A stretch of 37,893 bases of DNA from DAINBT01 sp036732785 (GTDB lineage: Bacteria > Planctomycetota > Phycisphaerae > Sedimentisphaerales > SM23-30), in contig CAZICK010000034.1 of the NCBI GenBank assembly GCA_964537505.1, positions 1 through 37,893 on the forward strand. The letters run 5' to 3'. The position numbers and the translations under genes are program-made. The notes below the pieces were generated by a model. That model had not been told where the DNA came from and made no database searches. It saw nothing but the letters and a program-made list of their open reading frames with translations. Within the stretch, counting starts at the first letter, position 1. Each line of letters opens with the position of its first letter. Shown piece by piece: positions 24,433-33,498 of this stretch.

Positions 24433-25833
24433 TCAGCAAAACACATCGCGTTCTCCCTGACGCACCTTAGCCATAAGTCCCTGTGCTTTTTGTGCGGGGT
24501 ATGGGGGCATGTTGGCAAGCGTATCGGCAATAAGTTTTTCTCCGATTTGCCTGGTGGCCGGGGTGGCATAATCGAGAAGATACTCAAGGAAAGTCGATAG
24601 GGCATTAGGATCACAATGGTTTTTGATTTCACCTGGTTTGGCTAAATCCATAAAATCGGCTCCGGTTCTTCCCAGTCGATAGCAGCCAGTACAAAAAGAG
24701 GGTATATAGCCAAGCGAAGCGACATCGTGGATGACCTCGTCGAGCGGTCGATGATCGCCGAGCGAAAATTGGCCCGGCTCAATTAGTTGTTCACCTTCGG
24801 CATAGCCGCCGGGATTGGTTCGACTGCCCGCTGATATTTGCGATACTCCCAAGGCAAATGTTTCGCGACGGATATTGGGCGTTTCTCTGGTTGACATGAT
24901 GATACCGGTATAAGGGACCGCAAGTCTGAGGATTGCCACGATTTTGCGAAAATCGACGTCCGAGACCGGACAGGGTGGATGCACAGCAATTTCCGACCCA
25001 TCGGCAGGTTCAAGGCGAGGCACACTTATGGTATGTGGTCCGACGCCGAATTTCTGTTCCAGATGCCTAATGTGCTGCATCATGGCCAATATTTCAAATC
25101 GCCAATCGAACAATCCAAACAGTACACCGATTCCGACATCGTCTATTTTCGCCTCCATGGCCCGATCGAGTGCTTCAATGCGCCAATTGTAGTTTCGTTT
25201 TTTGCCTGATACGTGCACCCTGGCATAGGTTTGGTGATGATATGTTTCCTGGAATATCTGATATGTGCCGATTCCGGCGGCCTTTAACTGTTGAAATTCC
25301 GGGACCGTCAGTGGGGCTACGTTAACATTGACGCGTCGGATACTACCATTGCCGCTGGTAACATTATAGATAGTTTGCAAAGACTTTAATATGTAAGTGA
25401 ATCCTTCGTTCGGGTAAGCCTCACCGGCTACCAAAAGAACACGTTTATGGCCCTGGTCGATCAGCACCTCAGTTTCACAGGCGATTTCTTTCTGGGTAAG
25501 TGCACGTCGTTTAATGTTTTTGTTCTGTACACGGAAGGCGCAGTAAAGACAGTCGTTGTAACAGAGATTGGAGATATAAAGCGGCGCGAAAAGGACTAAG
25601 CGTCGGCCGTAAATCCGCTCTTTGGCGTAGCGTGCGGCGTCAAAAAGCTCATTGAGCAGTTGGGGATCAGAAATCTCAGCCAGGACGGCTATTTCATCGA
25701 AATCAAGTCCTTTAAGCTCTTTCGCCTTGGCTAGTATTTCTCGTACCCGGACGCTGTCACCCGGTTTAATATGGCTGAGAGTTTCCTCTATTTGTGATTC
25801 GTCAATGGCAACTATTTTATCTGCTTGTTCCAT
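24433..25833 (-). CDS. hydG: [FeFe]-hydrogenase maturation tyrosine lyase HydG
   Basis: A 466-residue radical SAM enzyme that cleaves tyrosine to give the CO and CN ligands of the H-cluster. The N-terminal site is C91, C95, C98 in SNLCYNDCLYCAF. The auxiliary C-terminal cluster follows the CX2CX22C rule: C381 and C384 in FCTGCYRLGRTG, and C407. This separates it from ThiH, which lacks the auxiliary site. ATG 25833 is used (an upstream in-frame start at 25866 would only add 11 residues). It lies 97 bases behind hydA in the same direction. Confidence 0.94.
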   Translation of the reverse strand: MEQADKIVAIDESQIEETLSHIKPGDSVRVREILAKAKELKGLDFDEIAVLAEISDPQLLNELFDAARYAKERIYGRRLVLFAPLYISNLCYNDCLYCAFRVQNKNIKRRALTQKEIACETEVLIDQGHKRVLLVAGEAYPNEGFTYILKSLQTIYNVTSGNGSIRRVNVNVAPLTVPEFQQLKAAGIGTYQIFQETYHHQTYARVHVSGKKRNYNWRIEALDRAMEAKIDDVGIGVLFGLFDWRFEILAMMQHIRHLEQKFGVGPHTISVPRLEPADGSEIAVHPPCPVSDVDFRKIVAILRLAVPYTGIIMSTRETPNIRRETFALGVSQISAGSRTNPGGYAEGEQLIEPGQFSLGDHRPLDEVIHDVASLGYIPSFCTGCYRLGRTGADFMDLAKPGEIKNHCDPNALSTFLEYLLDYATPATRQIGEKLIADTLANMPPYPAQKAQGLMAKVRQGERDVFC

Positions 25834-25930
25834 ACCCTGGACCTTAACAATGTAACCACAAAGCAAAGCCGGACTGAAATGTACAGCCTGGCGTCATTAT
25901 GTATGGTTTGGCGCCCGGGAGTTATCACGA

Positions 25931-27898
25931 TTACTCGATGTACTTGCCCCGAGGTGTGTATTCGGTGTGCAGTAATTTATGGCTTATATGTCCGCATGGG
26001 CCATCGGTTAGAAATTCCCGATAAAGTTTTATCACAGATGGGTTTTCGTGCGATTTTCGTATATCGTAAGCCCTGTCTTCAGCGTAAATCGCCTTGGCCC
26101 GGGCAGCTCGAATTTCGGGGCTGGTGGGTATCGGTTGTCCTCCGCCGCCGAGGCATCCGCCTGGGCAAGCCATAAATTCGATAAAGTGACACTCACTGAA
26201 CTTGCCCCCGGCTTTGATGTCATCGAGCACCTTTTTCGCATTTGCGGTACCGTGTGCAACACCTACTTTCAAAGTGATCCCCTTGATCCAATCCCAATTT
26301 GGAACGAGATGCTTGAGAATATCCGGTACCGGACCAACTTGCTTGATAGGTAATTCCGCATATTTTACGCCGTCAAATCCGCGTACCGGCACTACATTGG
26401 CATGGTCAAAGAGGTTTTCTACCTTGATTCCACATACAAACTCAACTACGGTACGAATGGCTGCTTCCATTACCCCACCGGTAGCACCGAAGATCATTCC
26501 GGCTCCGGTAGCGACGCCGAACGGATCATCAAACCCGGATTTTGCCATAGCGGGCAGATCGACTCCAGCTTCCTTGATCATCTGTGCCATTTCGCGTGTG
26601 GTCAGGCCATAATCGACATCCTTATATCCGCTATCACACATTTCCGGGCGATTGCATTCAAACTTTTTGGCTGAGCAGGGCATCAGCGCCACGGTCACAA
26701 TGTTTTTGGGATCTATGTTGTTCATTTTGGCATAATAGGTTTTTATCAGAGCGCCGAACATTTGCTGTGGGCTTTTGGCCGAGGACAAATTAGGGAGCAT
26801 TTCGGGATAAAAGTGTTCGATATACTTGACCCAGGCCGGTGAACAACTGGTGAATTGTGGCAGTGCGACTGAACTATCCTTCTGGACCAGTGCTTTGTAT
26901 AATCGTAACAATAGTTCGGTGCCCTCTTCGATAATGGTCAGGTCAGCGGAGAAGTTGGTGTCAAAGACCTTATCGAAGCCACAATGTCGCAGCGCGGTGT
27001 TTAGCTGTTGGGTAACGGATGTGCCAGGGGCCAGGGCGAAGCATTCACCAATAGCGGCACGAGGGCTTGGAGCGGTCTGGATCACAACATGTTTGGTAGG
27101 ATCGTCAATAGCCTCCCATACTTTATCCGTAGGATCATTGGCCTGCAAGGCACCGGTTGGACAACGATTGATGCACTGGCCACAACTGATGCAAATGACC
27201 TCCGCCAGCGGTTTGTCCATGAAGGTGCTGATGCGGGTTTCATGACTTCGACCAACCGCTTCAAGAACACCCACTTCCTGCAGATCGATACAGGTCCGCA
27301 CACAACGGCGGCACAAAACACACTTGTTCATGTCACGTCGAACCGCATAGCTCGAATCGTCGGTCTCATATATGGGCTTGTCAGGATGTCCGAACCGGAA
27401 AAAGTCCACGCCATACTCTTTACACAAGGCCAGCAATTCACATCTATGTTTTGCTGAGCAGGTATAACACTCTCCATAGTGTTTGGAAAGCAACAAATCG
27501 ATAATATGTCGCCTGGCCCTTCGCACCTTCGCTGAAAGGGTTTTAACTTTTATCGGTCCGGGAATGGGATAGGCGCAAGATGCCTGCAGTGTGCGCTGAC
27601 CTTCGACCTCAACGACGCATATCCGGCATACCCCTGCGATGCACAGGTCTTCGTGATAACATAATGTCGGAATACGTATGCCCAATTGCCTGGCCGCCTG
27701 CAAAATCGTGGTTCCCAAAGGAACTTTGATTTCCCTGCCGTCAATCTCAACGGTAACCAGAGTCCCTATCGCATCAGTTTCGACAAACTTCCTTATGTCC
27801 TGAGGACACTGACTGCGTGGAGCACGTATCGTATCCAAGTCAACTTCGTTTGTGTTCTTTTCTGGTTCAGTTGCATCCGCCTGCATTGCATCAGTCAT
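25931..27898 (-). CDS. hydA: [FeFe]-hydrogenase catalytic subunit with NuoG-like N-terminus
   Basis: A 655-residue multidomain hydrogenase. N-terminal [2Fe-2S] domain with C80, C91, C94, C108. His-Cys cluster with H140, C144, C147, C153. Two [4Fe-4S] sites with CVLCRRC (193-199) and CISCGQC (236-242). Then the H-cluster domain: L1 TSCSPAW (350-356), L2 MPCSAKKFE (406-414), L3 EFMACPGGCLGGGGQP (574-589). L1 has Ser353 where the common TSCCP motif has a cluster-ligating Cys; the proton-transfer Cys352 is kept. The small C-terminal segment ends in SHKLLHTEYTPRG. The enzyme reversibly makes H2. The start lies 20 bases behind the stop of the NuoEF gene, with GGAG upstream. Confidence 0.94.
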   Translation of the reverse strand: MTDAMQADATEPEKNTNEVDLDTIRAPRSQCPQDIRKFVETDAIGTLVTVEIDGREIKVPLGTTILQAARQLGIRIPTLCYHEDLCIAGVCRICVVEVEGQRTLQASCAYPIPGPIKVKTLSAKVRRARRHIIDLLLSKHYGECYTCSAKHRCELLALCKEYGVDFFRFGHPDKPIYETDDSSYAVRRDMNKCVLCRRCVRTCIDLQEVGVLEAVGRSHETRISTFMDKPLAEVICISCGQCINRCPTGALQANDPTDKVWEAIDDPTKHVVIQTAPSPRAAIGECFALAPGTSVTQQLNTALRHCGFDKVFDTNFSADLTIIEEGTELLLRLYKALVQKDSSVALPQFTSCSPAWVKYIEHFYPEMLPNLSSAKSPQQMFGALIKTYYAKMNNIDPKNIVTVALMPCSAKKFECNRPEMCDSGYKDVDYGLTTREMAQMIKEAGVDLPAMAKSGFDDPFGVATGAGMIFGATGGVMEAAIRTVVEFVCGIKVENLFDHANVVPVRGFDGVKYAELPIKQVGPVPDILKHLVPNWDWIKGITLKVGVAHGTANAKKVLDDIKAGGKFSECHFIEFMACPGGCLGGGGQPIPTSPEIRAARAKAIYAEDRAYDIRKSHENPSVIKLYREFLTDGPCGHISHKLLHTEYTPRGKYIE

Positions 27899-27917
27899 AT
27901 CTGTCTCCTCATCATGT

Positions 27918-29636
27918 TCAATTCGAAAGTATCGGTTCGGTTCGTCCCAGAATCTCGTCCTGGAAATTCTCTACCACCGACAAAAAAGCGTTAGGACTCG
28001 ATTGCCCTAACCCGCACTTCGAGGCCAATTGCATCGTTTCGCCCAAGGCACAAAGTTCTTTAAGGTATGCCATGGAGCATTGGCCTTTTTCCAGCATCTC
28101 GACGCCTTCGAGCAGTTTGGCGTTACCTTCCCGGCAAGGCGTACATTGGCCGCAAGATTCGTCGGCAAAAAACTCGAGAAAATTTTTCACTACCGCCAGC
28201 ATGTCACGGTGCGGTCCGAAAACTATCACGGAACCGCCTGTAGGTATATCTTCAAAGGCTATCTGACGGTGGAACTGGGCCGCCGGTATGCACTGACCGG
28301 AAGCTCCGCCCACCTGTACCGCTTTGGCGTTCTGTCCTTCCACCTGCTCAAGCAGTTCGGCGATGGTAATGCCCATGGGGAATTCGTAAACTCCGGGTTT
28401 GGCACAATCTCCGGAGACGCTAAACAACTTTAGACCAGGCGATTTGTCTGTTCCACAGCTTTTAAACCAGTCGGCCCCCCTGGAGGCTATACAGGAGACA
28501 TAAGCCAACGTTTCAACGTTGTTGACCACTGTCGGGCGACCCATAAACCCGGTGTCCACCGGGAAAGGCGGGCGATTGCGTGGTTCTCCGCGTTGTCCTT
28601 CCAATGACTCGATCAGTGCCGTCTCTTCGCCGCAGACATAAGCTCCGGCACCCATGCGTATCTCAATATCAAAATTGAAGCCCTTATTGCCCAATATATT
28701 TTGTCCCAGTGTTCCCAGCTCCCGCCGCGTTTCCAAGACCGATTCGAGGAACCCTCTAAGGTAAGTGTATTCTCCTCGCAGGTAAACAATACCTTTTGTG
28801 GCTCCTATGGCCCGAGCGGCAATAGTCATTCCCTCAAATACCAGGTCCGGGTAATCCGACAGGATAACTCGATCCTTAAACGTGCCCGGTTCGCCTTCAT
28901 CGGCGTTGCAGACCACATATTTTACGGAACCTTTGGCCTGGGCAGCAAACTTCCATTTTATACTTGTAGGAAAACCCGCCCCACCCCGGCCACGAAGCCC
29001 GGAAGCCTCGATCATCTTGAGAATATCCGTTGAGTTTTGTCCGATAACCGCTTTTAAGCCCGCGTCAGCCTTGGCCGTGTCAAAAGTGAGGCCATTGGTC
29101 AGCGTGGTTTTCATAGCTGCAATTTTTTCCTGTCTTCCGTCTGTTGCGTAAGCTGTCAGGGCATGGCGACACCGTTCTATGATTTCATGAACATCCTGGG
29201 GCGTCACACGGGTAAATATCTGATCATTAACCTTTACCGCCGGTCCCTGATCGCACATCCCCATACAATTGCCCCACTCCAGCGTAAACATTCCGTCTTT
29301 GGTTGTTTGGCCAAACTCGATTCCCAGATCATTTTGCAATTGCCGAGCCACAGAGTCCTTACCAGCCATCTCGCAGGTGATCGTACGGCACAATCGGATC
29401 AAAAACCGGCCCCGTGTCTCATTGTGGAGAAAGCTGTAAAACGACACCACGCCGTACACCTCCACCGGATGAATACCCAGCAGATCCGCTATCGTCTGCA
29501 TGGAAAAGCTGAATATCCGGCCGTATTTCTTCTGCACTTCCTGCAGAATCGGCATCATGGCGCTTCGATCCCGACCGTACTTATCGGCCCAAGCGTTAAT
29601 GTCCTCTACCATTTGTTCACGTTCTGTCAGTAGCAT
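27918..29636 (-). CDS. NuoE-NuoF fusion: NAD(H)/FMN electron-entry subunit of the hydrogenase
   Basis: A 572-residue fusion. Residues 1-160 are the thioredoxin-like [2Fe-2S] NuoE/HydC domain with C83, C88, C124, C128. Residues about 175-560 are NuoF/HydB: GRGGAGFPTSIKW (216-228), NADEGEPGTFKDR (245-257, NADH/FMN site), GAGAYVCGEETAL (329-341) and the [4Fe-4S] site CGQCTPC (495-501) with C541. HydB of electron-bifurcating HydABC enzymes usually has an additional C-terminal double [4Fe-4S] domain; it is missing here. So the complex is NAD-linked, while bifurcation with ferredoxin is uncertain. It is the first gene of the operon, 72 bases behind the mapped promoter start. Confidence 0.9.
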   Translation of the reverse strand: MLLTEREQMVEDINAWADKYGRDRSAMMPILQEVQKKYGRIFSFSMQTIADLLGIHPVEVYGVVSFYSFLHNETRGRFLIRLCRTITCEMAGKDSVARQLQNDLGIEFGQTTKDGMFTLEWGNCMGMCDQGPAVKVNDQIFTRVTPQDVHEIIERCRHALTAYATDGRQEKIAAMKTTLTNGLTFDTAKADAGLKAVIGQNSTDILKMIEASGLRGRGGAGFPTSIKWKFAAQAKGSVKYVVCNADEGEPGTFKDRVILSDYPDLVFEGMTIAARAIGATKGIVYLRGEYTYLRGFLESVLETRRELGTLGQNILGNKGFNFDIEIRMGAGAYVCGEETALIESLEGQRGEPRNRPPFPVDTGFMGRPTVVNNVETLAYVSCIASRGADWFKSCGTDKSPGLKLFSVSGDCAKPGVYEFPMGITIAELLEQVEGQNAKAVQVGGASGQCIPAAQFHRQIAFEDIPTGGSVIVFGPHRDMLAVVKNFLEFFADESCGQCTPCREGNAKLLEGVEMLEKGQCSMAYLKELCALGETMQLASKCGLGQSSPNAFLSVVENFQDEILGRTEPILSN

Positions 29637-29714
29637 TTGACTTACTCCACTGATTTTAGTAATAAGCCTTCACATATAACAACTGCTTATATGATTAATC
29701 GTACATATCTCACT

Positions 29715-29744
29715 ATTATATAGGAGTTTTTTAAAACTTGTCAA
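29715..29744 (-). promoter_or_regulatory. Consensus sigma-70 promoter of the hydrogenase operon
   Basis: On the minus strand TTGACA (29739-29744) and TATAAT (29715-29720) are both perfect matches with an 18-base spacer. Transcription would start near 29708, about 70 bases ahead of ATG 29636. Confidence 0.75.
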
Positions 29745-30054
29745 TTATTTAGTTGCCACGTATGGTTATTCGTTAATATTGCCATAAAAAGTCGATTTTC
29801 ACACCTAAAAAGGCTCTTTAGCCCCTTACAAATGAGATACTGCGTAAAGTAATTACAGTGCAATTTCGCGATATATATAATACGACACATAAGACTAGAC
29901 CAGCTTCTGGATGATGCGAGATCGTGAAAGTCAAAAAGTGCCTGTCGGCAAAGATTTGGATTCAAAAACCGATAATGACTGTGCATATTCAATGTCTTCA
30001 CCATTTCAAAATAATCCGATTTGCGATGGAAAAAATGTTTCAAATTCAACGTAA

Positions 30055-30081
30055 ACAGGTAGAATAACGCGTCTTACCTGT
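30055..30081. promoter_or_regulatory. Operator-like dyad upstream of the lipoprotein gene
   Basis: ACAGGTA (30055-30061) and TACCTGT (30075-30081) are exact complements with a 13-base spacer, 25 bases ahead of ATG 30106. It could be a repressor site or a short RNA hairpin. Confidence 0.4.
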
Positions 30082-30105
30082 CAAGATTTCGGAGAATGAT
30101 AGATA

Positions 30106-31212
30106 ATGAGAATAATAGCGAGAACAGGGTTTCGGAAAATTATCGTTTGTTCGGCAGTGGGGCTTTTGATCGGAGGTTGTCAAAGTGCCTGTAAGCAGGC
30201 TGGGGCAAGTCCGGCATCGCCTGAGAAAATCAAGGCTTTTTGCATAGACTTTAACTGGGGGTTGGGCGGCCCTAACAGTTTTGCCAAGCCGGGCCTTTGG
30301 GCCGATGCGTCTCCGGAAGCACATATTAAGTGGTACAAAGAGCTTGGCGTAAACACTATTCAGACGTTCTGCGTCTCCTGCAACGGATACGCATGGTACA
30401 AAGGCGGCGTGGTACCGGAGCAACCCGGTTTGCAGAGCGATTTTCTGAGGGAAATCGTCAGGCTCGGGCACAAGGAAGATATGCTGGTGATGGGCTACTA
30501 CTGCGTCGGCGCCAACACCCTGTGGGGACAGAATCATCCCGATTTGAGTTACGGCATTCCTAGCACACCTCACATTCCTTTCACCGAAGAGTATCTGGAC
30601 TATCTTGCCGCGTCAATTAAGGATGCGTTAACGAAGACCGATATCGATGGGTTCATGATCGACTGGATTTGGCTGCCCGAGCGCAAGGCCACCGAAGGTA
30701 AGTGGCTGGACTGTGAGAAAAAGCTATATGAACAACTAATGGAAGAGCCTTTTCCAGGGGAAGACAAATTGACCGAACAACAGGAAACTCAATATGGGCG
30801 TAAAGCCATAGACCGGTGCTGGAAGGTTATTTACAAGGCAGCTAAACAGACCAGGGGAGATTGCATCATTTGGCTGTCATGCCATAGCCTGGATCATCCG
30901 CATGTTCGCGGTTCAAAGATGTTTAAAGAACTCGACTGGTTGATGAACGAGAACCCCGATCCTTCGACCCTAGCGGCGGCCAAAAAGGCTGCAGGCGCGA
31001 ATACGCGGATTGTGCAGTGTCTGTGTGGCTGGGGCGATTCACACGACGCGGCAAAAGTGATTAACGATTCAATCTATGAAGATGTCGGATTCTACGGCTT
31101 TGCCAAGCCGGACGAAACATCGTTTCCACCAATTACGAGGGCCAAAGATGGCGAGCTTACGGGAAATGCAAAAAACATCGAGATCATGCGAAAGGCATTT
31201 GGAGCCAGGTAA
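30106..31212 (+). CDS. Lipoprotein with TIM-barrel hydrolase-like features
   Basis: A 368-residue protein. A lipoprotein signal ends in LLIGGC (Cys25). The mature part has alternating strand/helix units with conserved-looking acidic ends: AFCIDFNWG, GVNTIQTFCVSCNGYAWYKGG, DIDGFMIDWIWLPE (Asp near 184 as in barrel glycosidases), CIIWLSCHSL, then VGFYGFAKPDE. This suggests a glycoside-hydrolase-like barrel related to alpha-fucosidase or amylase-type folds, anchored in the periplasm or on the outer membrane. I do not recognise an exact family, and the catalytic pair is not proven. GGAG lies ten bases before the ATG. Confidence 0.5.
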   Translation: MRIIARTGFRKIIVCSAVGLLIGGCQSACKQAGASPASPEKIKAFCIDFNWGLGGPNSFAKPGLWADASPEAHIKWYKELGVNTIQTFCVSCNGYAWYKGGVVPEQPGLQSDFLREIVRLGHKEDMLVMGYYCVGANTLWGQNHPDLSYGIPSTPHIPFTEEYLDYLAASIKDALTKTDIDGFMIDWIWLPERKATEGKWLDCEKKLYEQLMEEPFPGEDKLTEQQETQYGRKAIDRCWKVIYKAAKQTRGDCIIWLSCHSLDHPHVRGSKMFKELDWLMNENPDPSTLAAAKKAAGANTRIVQCLCGWGDSHDAAKVINDSIYEDVGFYGFAKPDETSFPPITRAKDGELTGNAKNIEIMRKAFGAR

Positions 31213-31492
31213 GCTATTTTCGATTCTCCACAAACTACAGCCAAAAGTGTGTTTGTTCGTATTGTGGATTGTGAGTTGTGCCGGTCAGGACATCGCTTTG
31301 GCAGATGCCGGTAGCGCTGATTGGGAAATCGCCGTTAAAAGCGAGGTGATTCATATCAAGGCTGGAATCATCCAGCGTTCGATTGCCCGTAAGGGTACGA
31401 ATATCGCAACCACCGGTTTGACAGTTGACGGCGGGGAGCTTCTGGCGGGACCGGTTCAAGAGTTATCCGTCACGTTTTTCCTGATTGATTGA
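31166..31492 (+). pseudogene. Truncated N-terminal fragment of a secreted protein
   Basis: An open frame overlapping the end of the lipoprotein gene. From about 31235 it reads a hydrophobic signal (KVCLFVLWIVSCAGQDIALADA), then a beta-rich start (ADWEIAVKSEVIHIKAGIIQRS, NIATTGLTVDGGELL). This is the look of the N-terminal domain of an exported glycosidase such as an alpha-galactosidase. It stops after VTFFLID with no further domain, 36 bases ahead of cstA. A deletion between a hydrolase gene and cstA would explain it. No start with a ribosome binding site was found. Confidence 0.4.
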
Positions 31493-31528
31493 GATTTTTA
31501 TCAAGGTTGGCGCCTTTTTGTACGGAGA

Positions 31529-33436
31529 GTGATGATGATTGTATTAGCGATAATGGCGGTAGCGGGGCTGGTGCTGTTTTGGGGGGGCAGGTTTTATGCT
31601 CCGCTGATCGGTCGGGTTCTTGGCGAACAAGCGGACCGGGTGACGCCGGCGGTGGCGATCAATGATGGTCGTGACTATGTGCCGACGCATACGCTGGTGG
31701 TTTTTGCGCATCATTACGCCTCTATCGCGGGGGCTGGTCCGATCATCGGGCCGGTGCTGGCGATCCTGTACGGTTGGGGTCCGGCGTTGGTGTGGATTCT
31801 GCTGGGTGGCGTTTTTCTGGGTGCGGTTCATGATTTCGTAGCGACCTACATTGCGGTGCGTGAAGGCGGTAAGAACCTGACGGTGGTCGCCCGGCGATAT
31901 ATCGGGAAAGGGGCGTTTGTGTTGTTGTTATTTTTGCTGGTGGCGATTCTTGCGTTGGTGTGTGCGGCTTTTCTGGACCTTTCGGCTACGGCGCTGACAT
32001 CGCAAGTCGATATGGCCACCTTACAGTTGAGTCCGGACCAGACGATGTTCCGTGTGGTTGACGGGCAGGCGGTTATCGGTGGAATTGCTTCAAGCTCGGT
32101 GGTGGTGATTACGGCGTGCTCGCCGCTGATCGGATTTTTGTATCTCAAGCGTAAATGGCCGGTATGGATATGTTCGCTGCTGGCGATCGTTATTTGTGTC
32201 TGCTCAATTATCGTCGGGCTTAGATGGCCTATGTCGGTGGAACCGTTTACCTGGAAGATGATGATAAGTGGATACGTTTTGATTGCGGCGGGTCTGCCGG
32301 TGTGGTTGTTTTTGCAAAGCCGTGATTTTATTAATGTACACATTTTGTATATGGGTATTGTTTTTCTGGTTGTGTCGCTGGTGGCGGCGGCGGTTCGTGG
32401 GGGAGGTCAGATATCCCAGATTTCGGGTATTCCGATTAGTAACTGGGCCCAGGGCAGCAGTACCCTGGGGCCCGGCTGGCCGATGATGTTTGTGATTATC
32501 GCCTGCGGGTCGGTGAGCGGTTTTCACAGTCTTTGCGCCGGCGGCACGACCTGCAAGCAGTTACGCAACGAAATGGCGGCCCGCAAGGTAGGCTACTATG
32601 GGATGCTGCTGGAGAGTTTTCTGGCGGTGTGCGTGGTGTGCTGTCTGGTGGTAGGGCTTTCGCTTCAGGCATATAAAGGATATTGTTATCCGGAAGGGGC
32701 CGAAGGCAATGCGATATTGACTTTTGCTATGTCGGTCGGTCATACCGCTAATATGGGGTTGGGACTGCCGGTGGCGGCCGGCGCTTTGGGAGCGATGCTG
32801 CTGCTGGAAGGTTTTCTGATAACGACACTGGATACAGCGGTCAGGTTGACGAGATATCTGATCGAGGAAGGCTGGGCAACATTTTTTGGTCGGTATGATG
32901 TTTTTGCCCAGGTAAGCCAAGGCCCAAGGGAGGCAGTAGAGTTGGTCGGCGCCGACGGCATAAGCGTTGAAGAGCCTTATATGGTCGGCGATTTGCGGGA
33001 CAGGCCGATGGTCGAGACGCGTGGTTTGGCGCGAGTCGTTTTGCGGACGCTGAAATACTATTGGGTCAACTCGGGGCTGGCGGTAGGGCTGATGTTGTTG
33101 TTGGCTTTGACGAATACTTATCTGGCGGTATGGAAGATTTTCGGTTCGACTAATCAATTGTTGGCGGCTTTGTCGCTTTTGGTGGGAACAACATGGTTGA
33201 TAAGGCGCGGCCGGGTGATTTGGTACACGTTACTGCCGGCGATATTTATGCTGGTTACATCTTTTACGATGATGATCAGGCTTTTGGTAAAAACTTACAT
33301 TCCCGGCTGGCAGGCGGGCGAGACGGGTATGACCGCGTTGTTGGTGGCCGATGTTCTGGTGCTGGCGATGGCGGTGGGTATTATTGGTTTGATGCTTCGT
33401 CGCTGGCTGGCGGGTGAGGAAAAAATAGCGGAATAA
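31529..33436 (+). CDS. cstA: Carbon starvation protein A family transporter
   Basis: A 635-residue inner-membrane protein with more than 15 hydrophobic segments. Family marks: VTPAVAINDGRDYVPTHT (about 40-57), FAHHYASIAGAGPIIGPV (about 60-77), WILLGGVFLGAVHDF, then SGFHSLCAGGTTCKQL (about 330-345) and the C-terminal STNQLLAALSLLVGT. CstA/BtsT proteins carry pyruvate or peptides into the cell. Length is in the normal range of shorter members. The start ATG is taken at 31529 with GGAGAG upstream. It is the only gene on this strand between the truncated fragment and the repeat copy. Confidence 0.9.
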   Translation: MMMIVLAIMAVAGLVLFWGGRFYAPLIGRVLGEQADRVTPAVAINDGRDYVPTHTLVVFAHHYASIAGAGPIIGPVLAILYGWGPALVWILLGGVFLGAVHDFVATYIAVREGGKNLTVVARRYIGKGAFVLLLFLLVAILALVCAAFLDLSATALTSQVDMATLQLSPDQTMFRVVDGQAVIGGIASSSVVVITACSPLIGFLYLKRKWPVWICSLLAIVICVCSIIVGLRWPMSVEPFTWKMMISGYVLIAAGLPVWLFLQSRDFINVHILYMGIVFLVVSLVAAAVRGGGQISQISGIPISNWAQGSSTLGPGWPMMFVIIACGSVSGFHSLCAGGTTCKQLRNEMAARKVGYYGMLLESFLAVCVVCCLVVGLSLQAYKGYCYPEGAEGNAILTFAMSVGHTANMGLGLPVAAGALGAMLLLEGFLITTLDTAVRLTRYLIEEGWATFFGRYDVFAQVSQGPREAVELVGADGISVEEPYMVGDLRDRPMVETRGLARVVLRTLKYYWVNSGLAVGLMLLLALTNTYLAVWKIFGSTNQLLAALSLLVGTTWLIRRGRVIWYTLLPAIFMLVTSFTMMIRLLVKTYIPGWQAGETGMTALLVADVLVLAMAVGIIGLMLRRWLAGEEKIAE

Positions 33437-33498
33437 TCTTTCGTGCAGGCTGCGTTTTGGACATTTTGTCTGGTCCCTTATTTGCTTTCAGGTTCAAG

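Larger units (their letters stand above)
29637..30105. other. Divergent intergenic region between the hydrogenase operon and a lipoprotein gene
   Basis: AT-rich. It holds the consensus promoter above and, at its right end, the dyad ACAGGTA/TACCTGT. The open frame at 29741-30049 on the minus strand has no ribosome binding site, covers the promoter -35 and has an unlikely composition, so I do not call it a gene. Confidence 0.5.

Noticed and set aside
24433..25833. ThiH (thiazole synthesis tyrosine lyase)
   Set aside because: The C-terminal CX2CX22C auxiliary cluster and the hyd neighbours identify HydG.
29741..30049. 102-residue minus-strand open frame upstream of the hydrogenase operon
   Set aside because: No ribosome binding site, unlikely amino acid mix, overlaps a consensus promoter -35.
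32561..33157. 198-residue antisense open frame in cstA
   Set aside because: Shadow frame opposite a clear membrane transporter.
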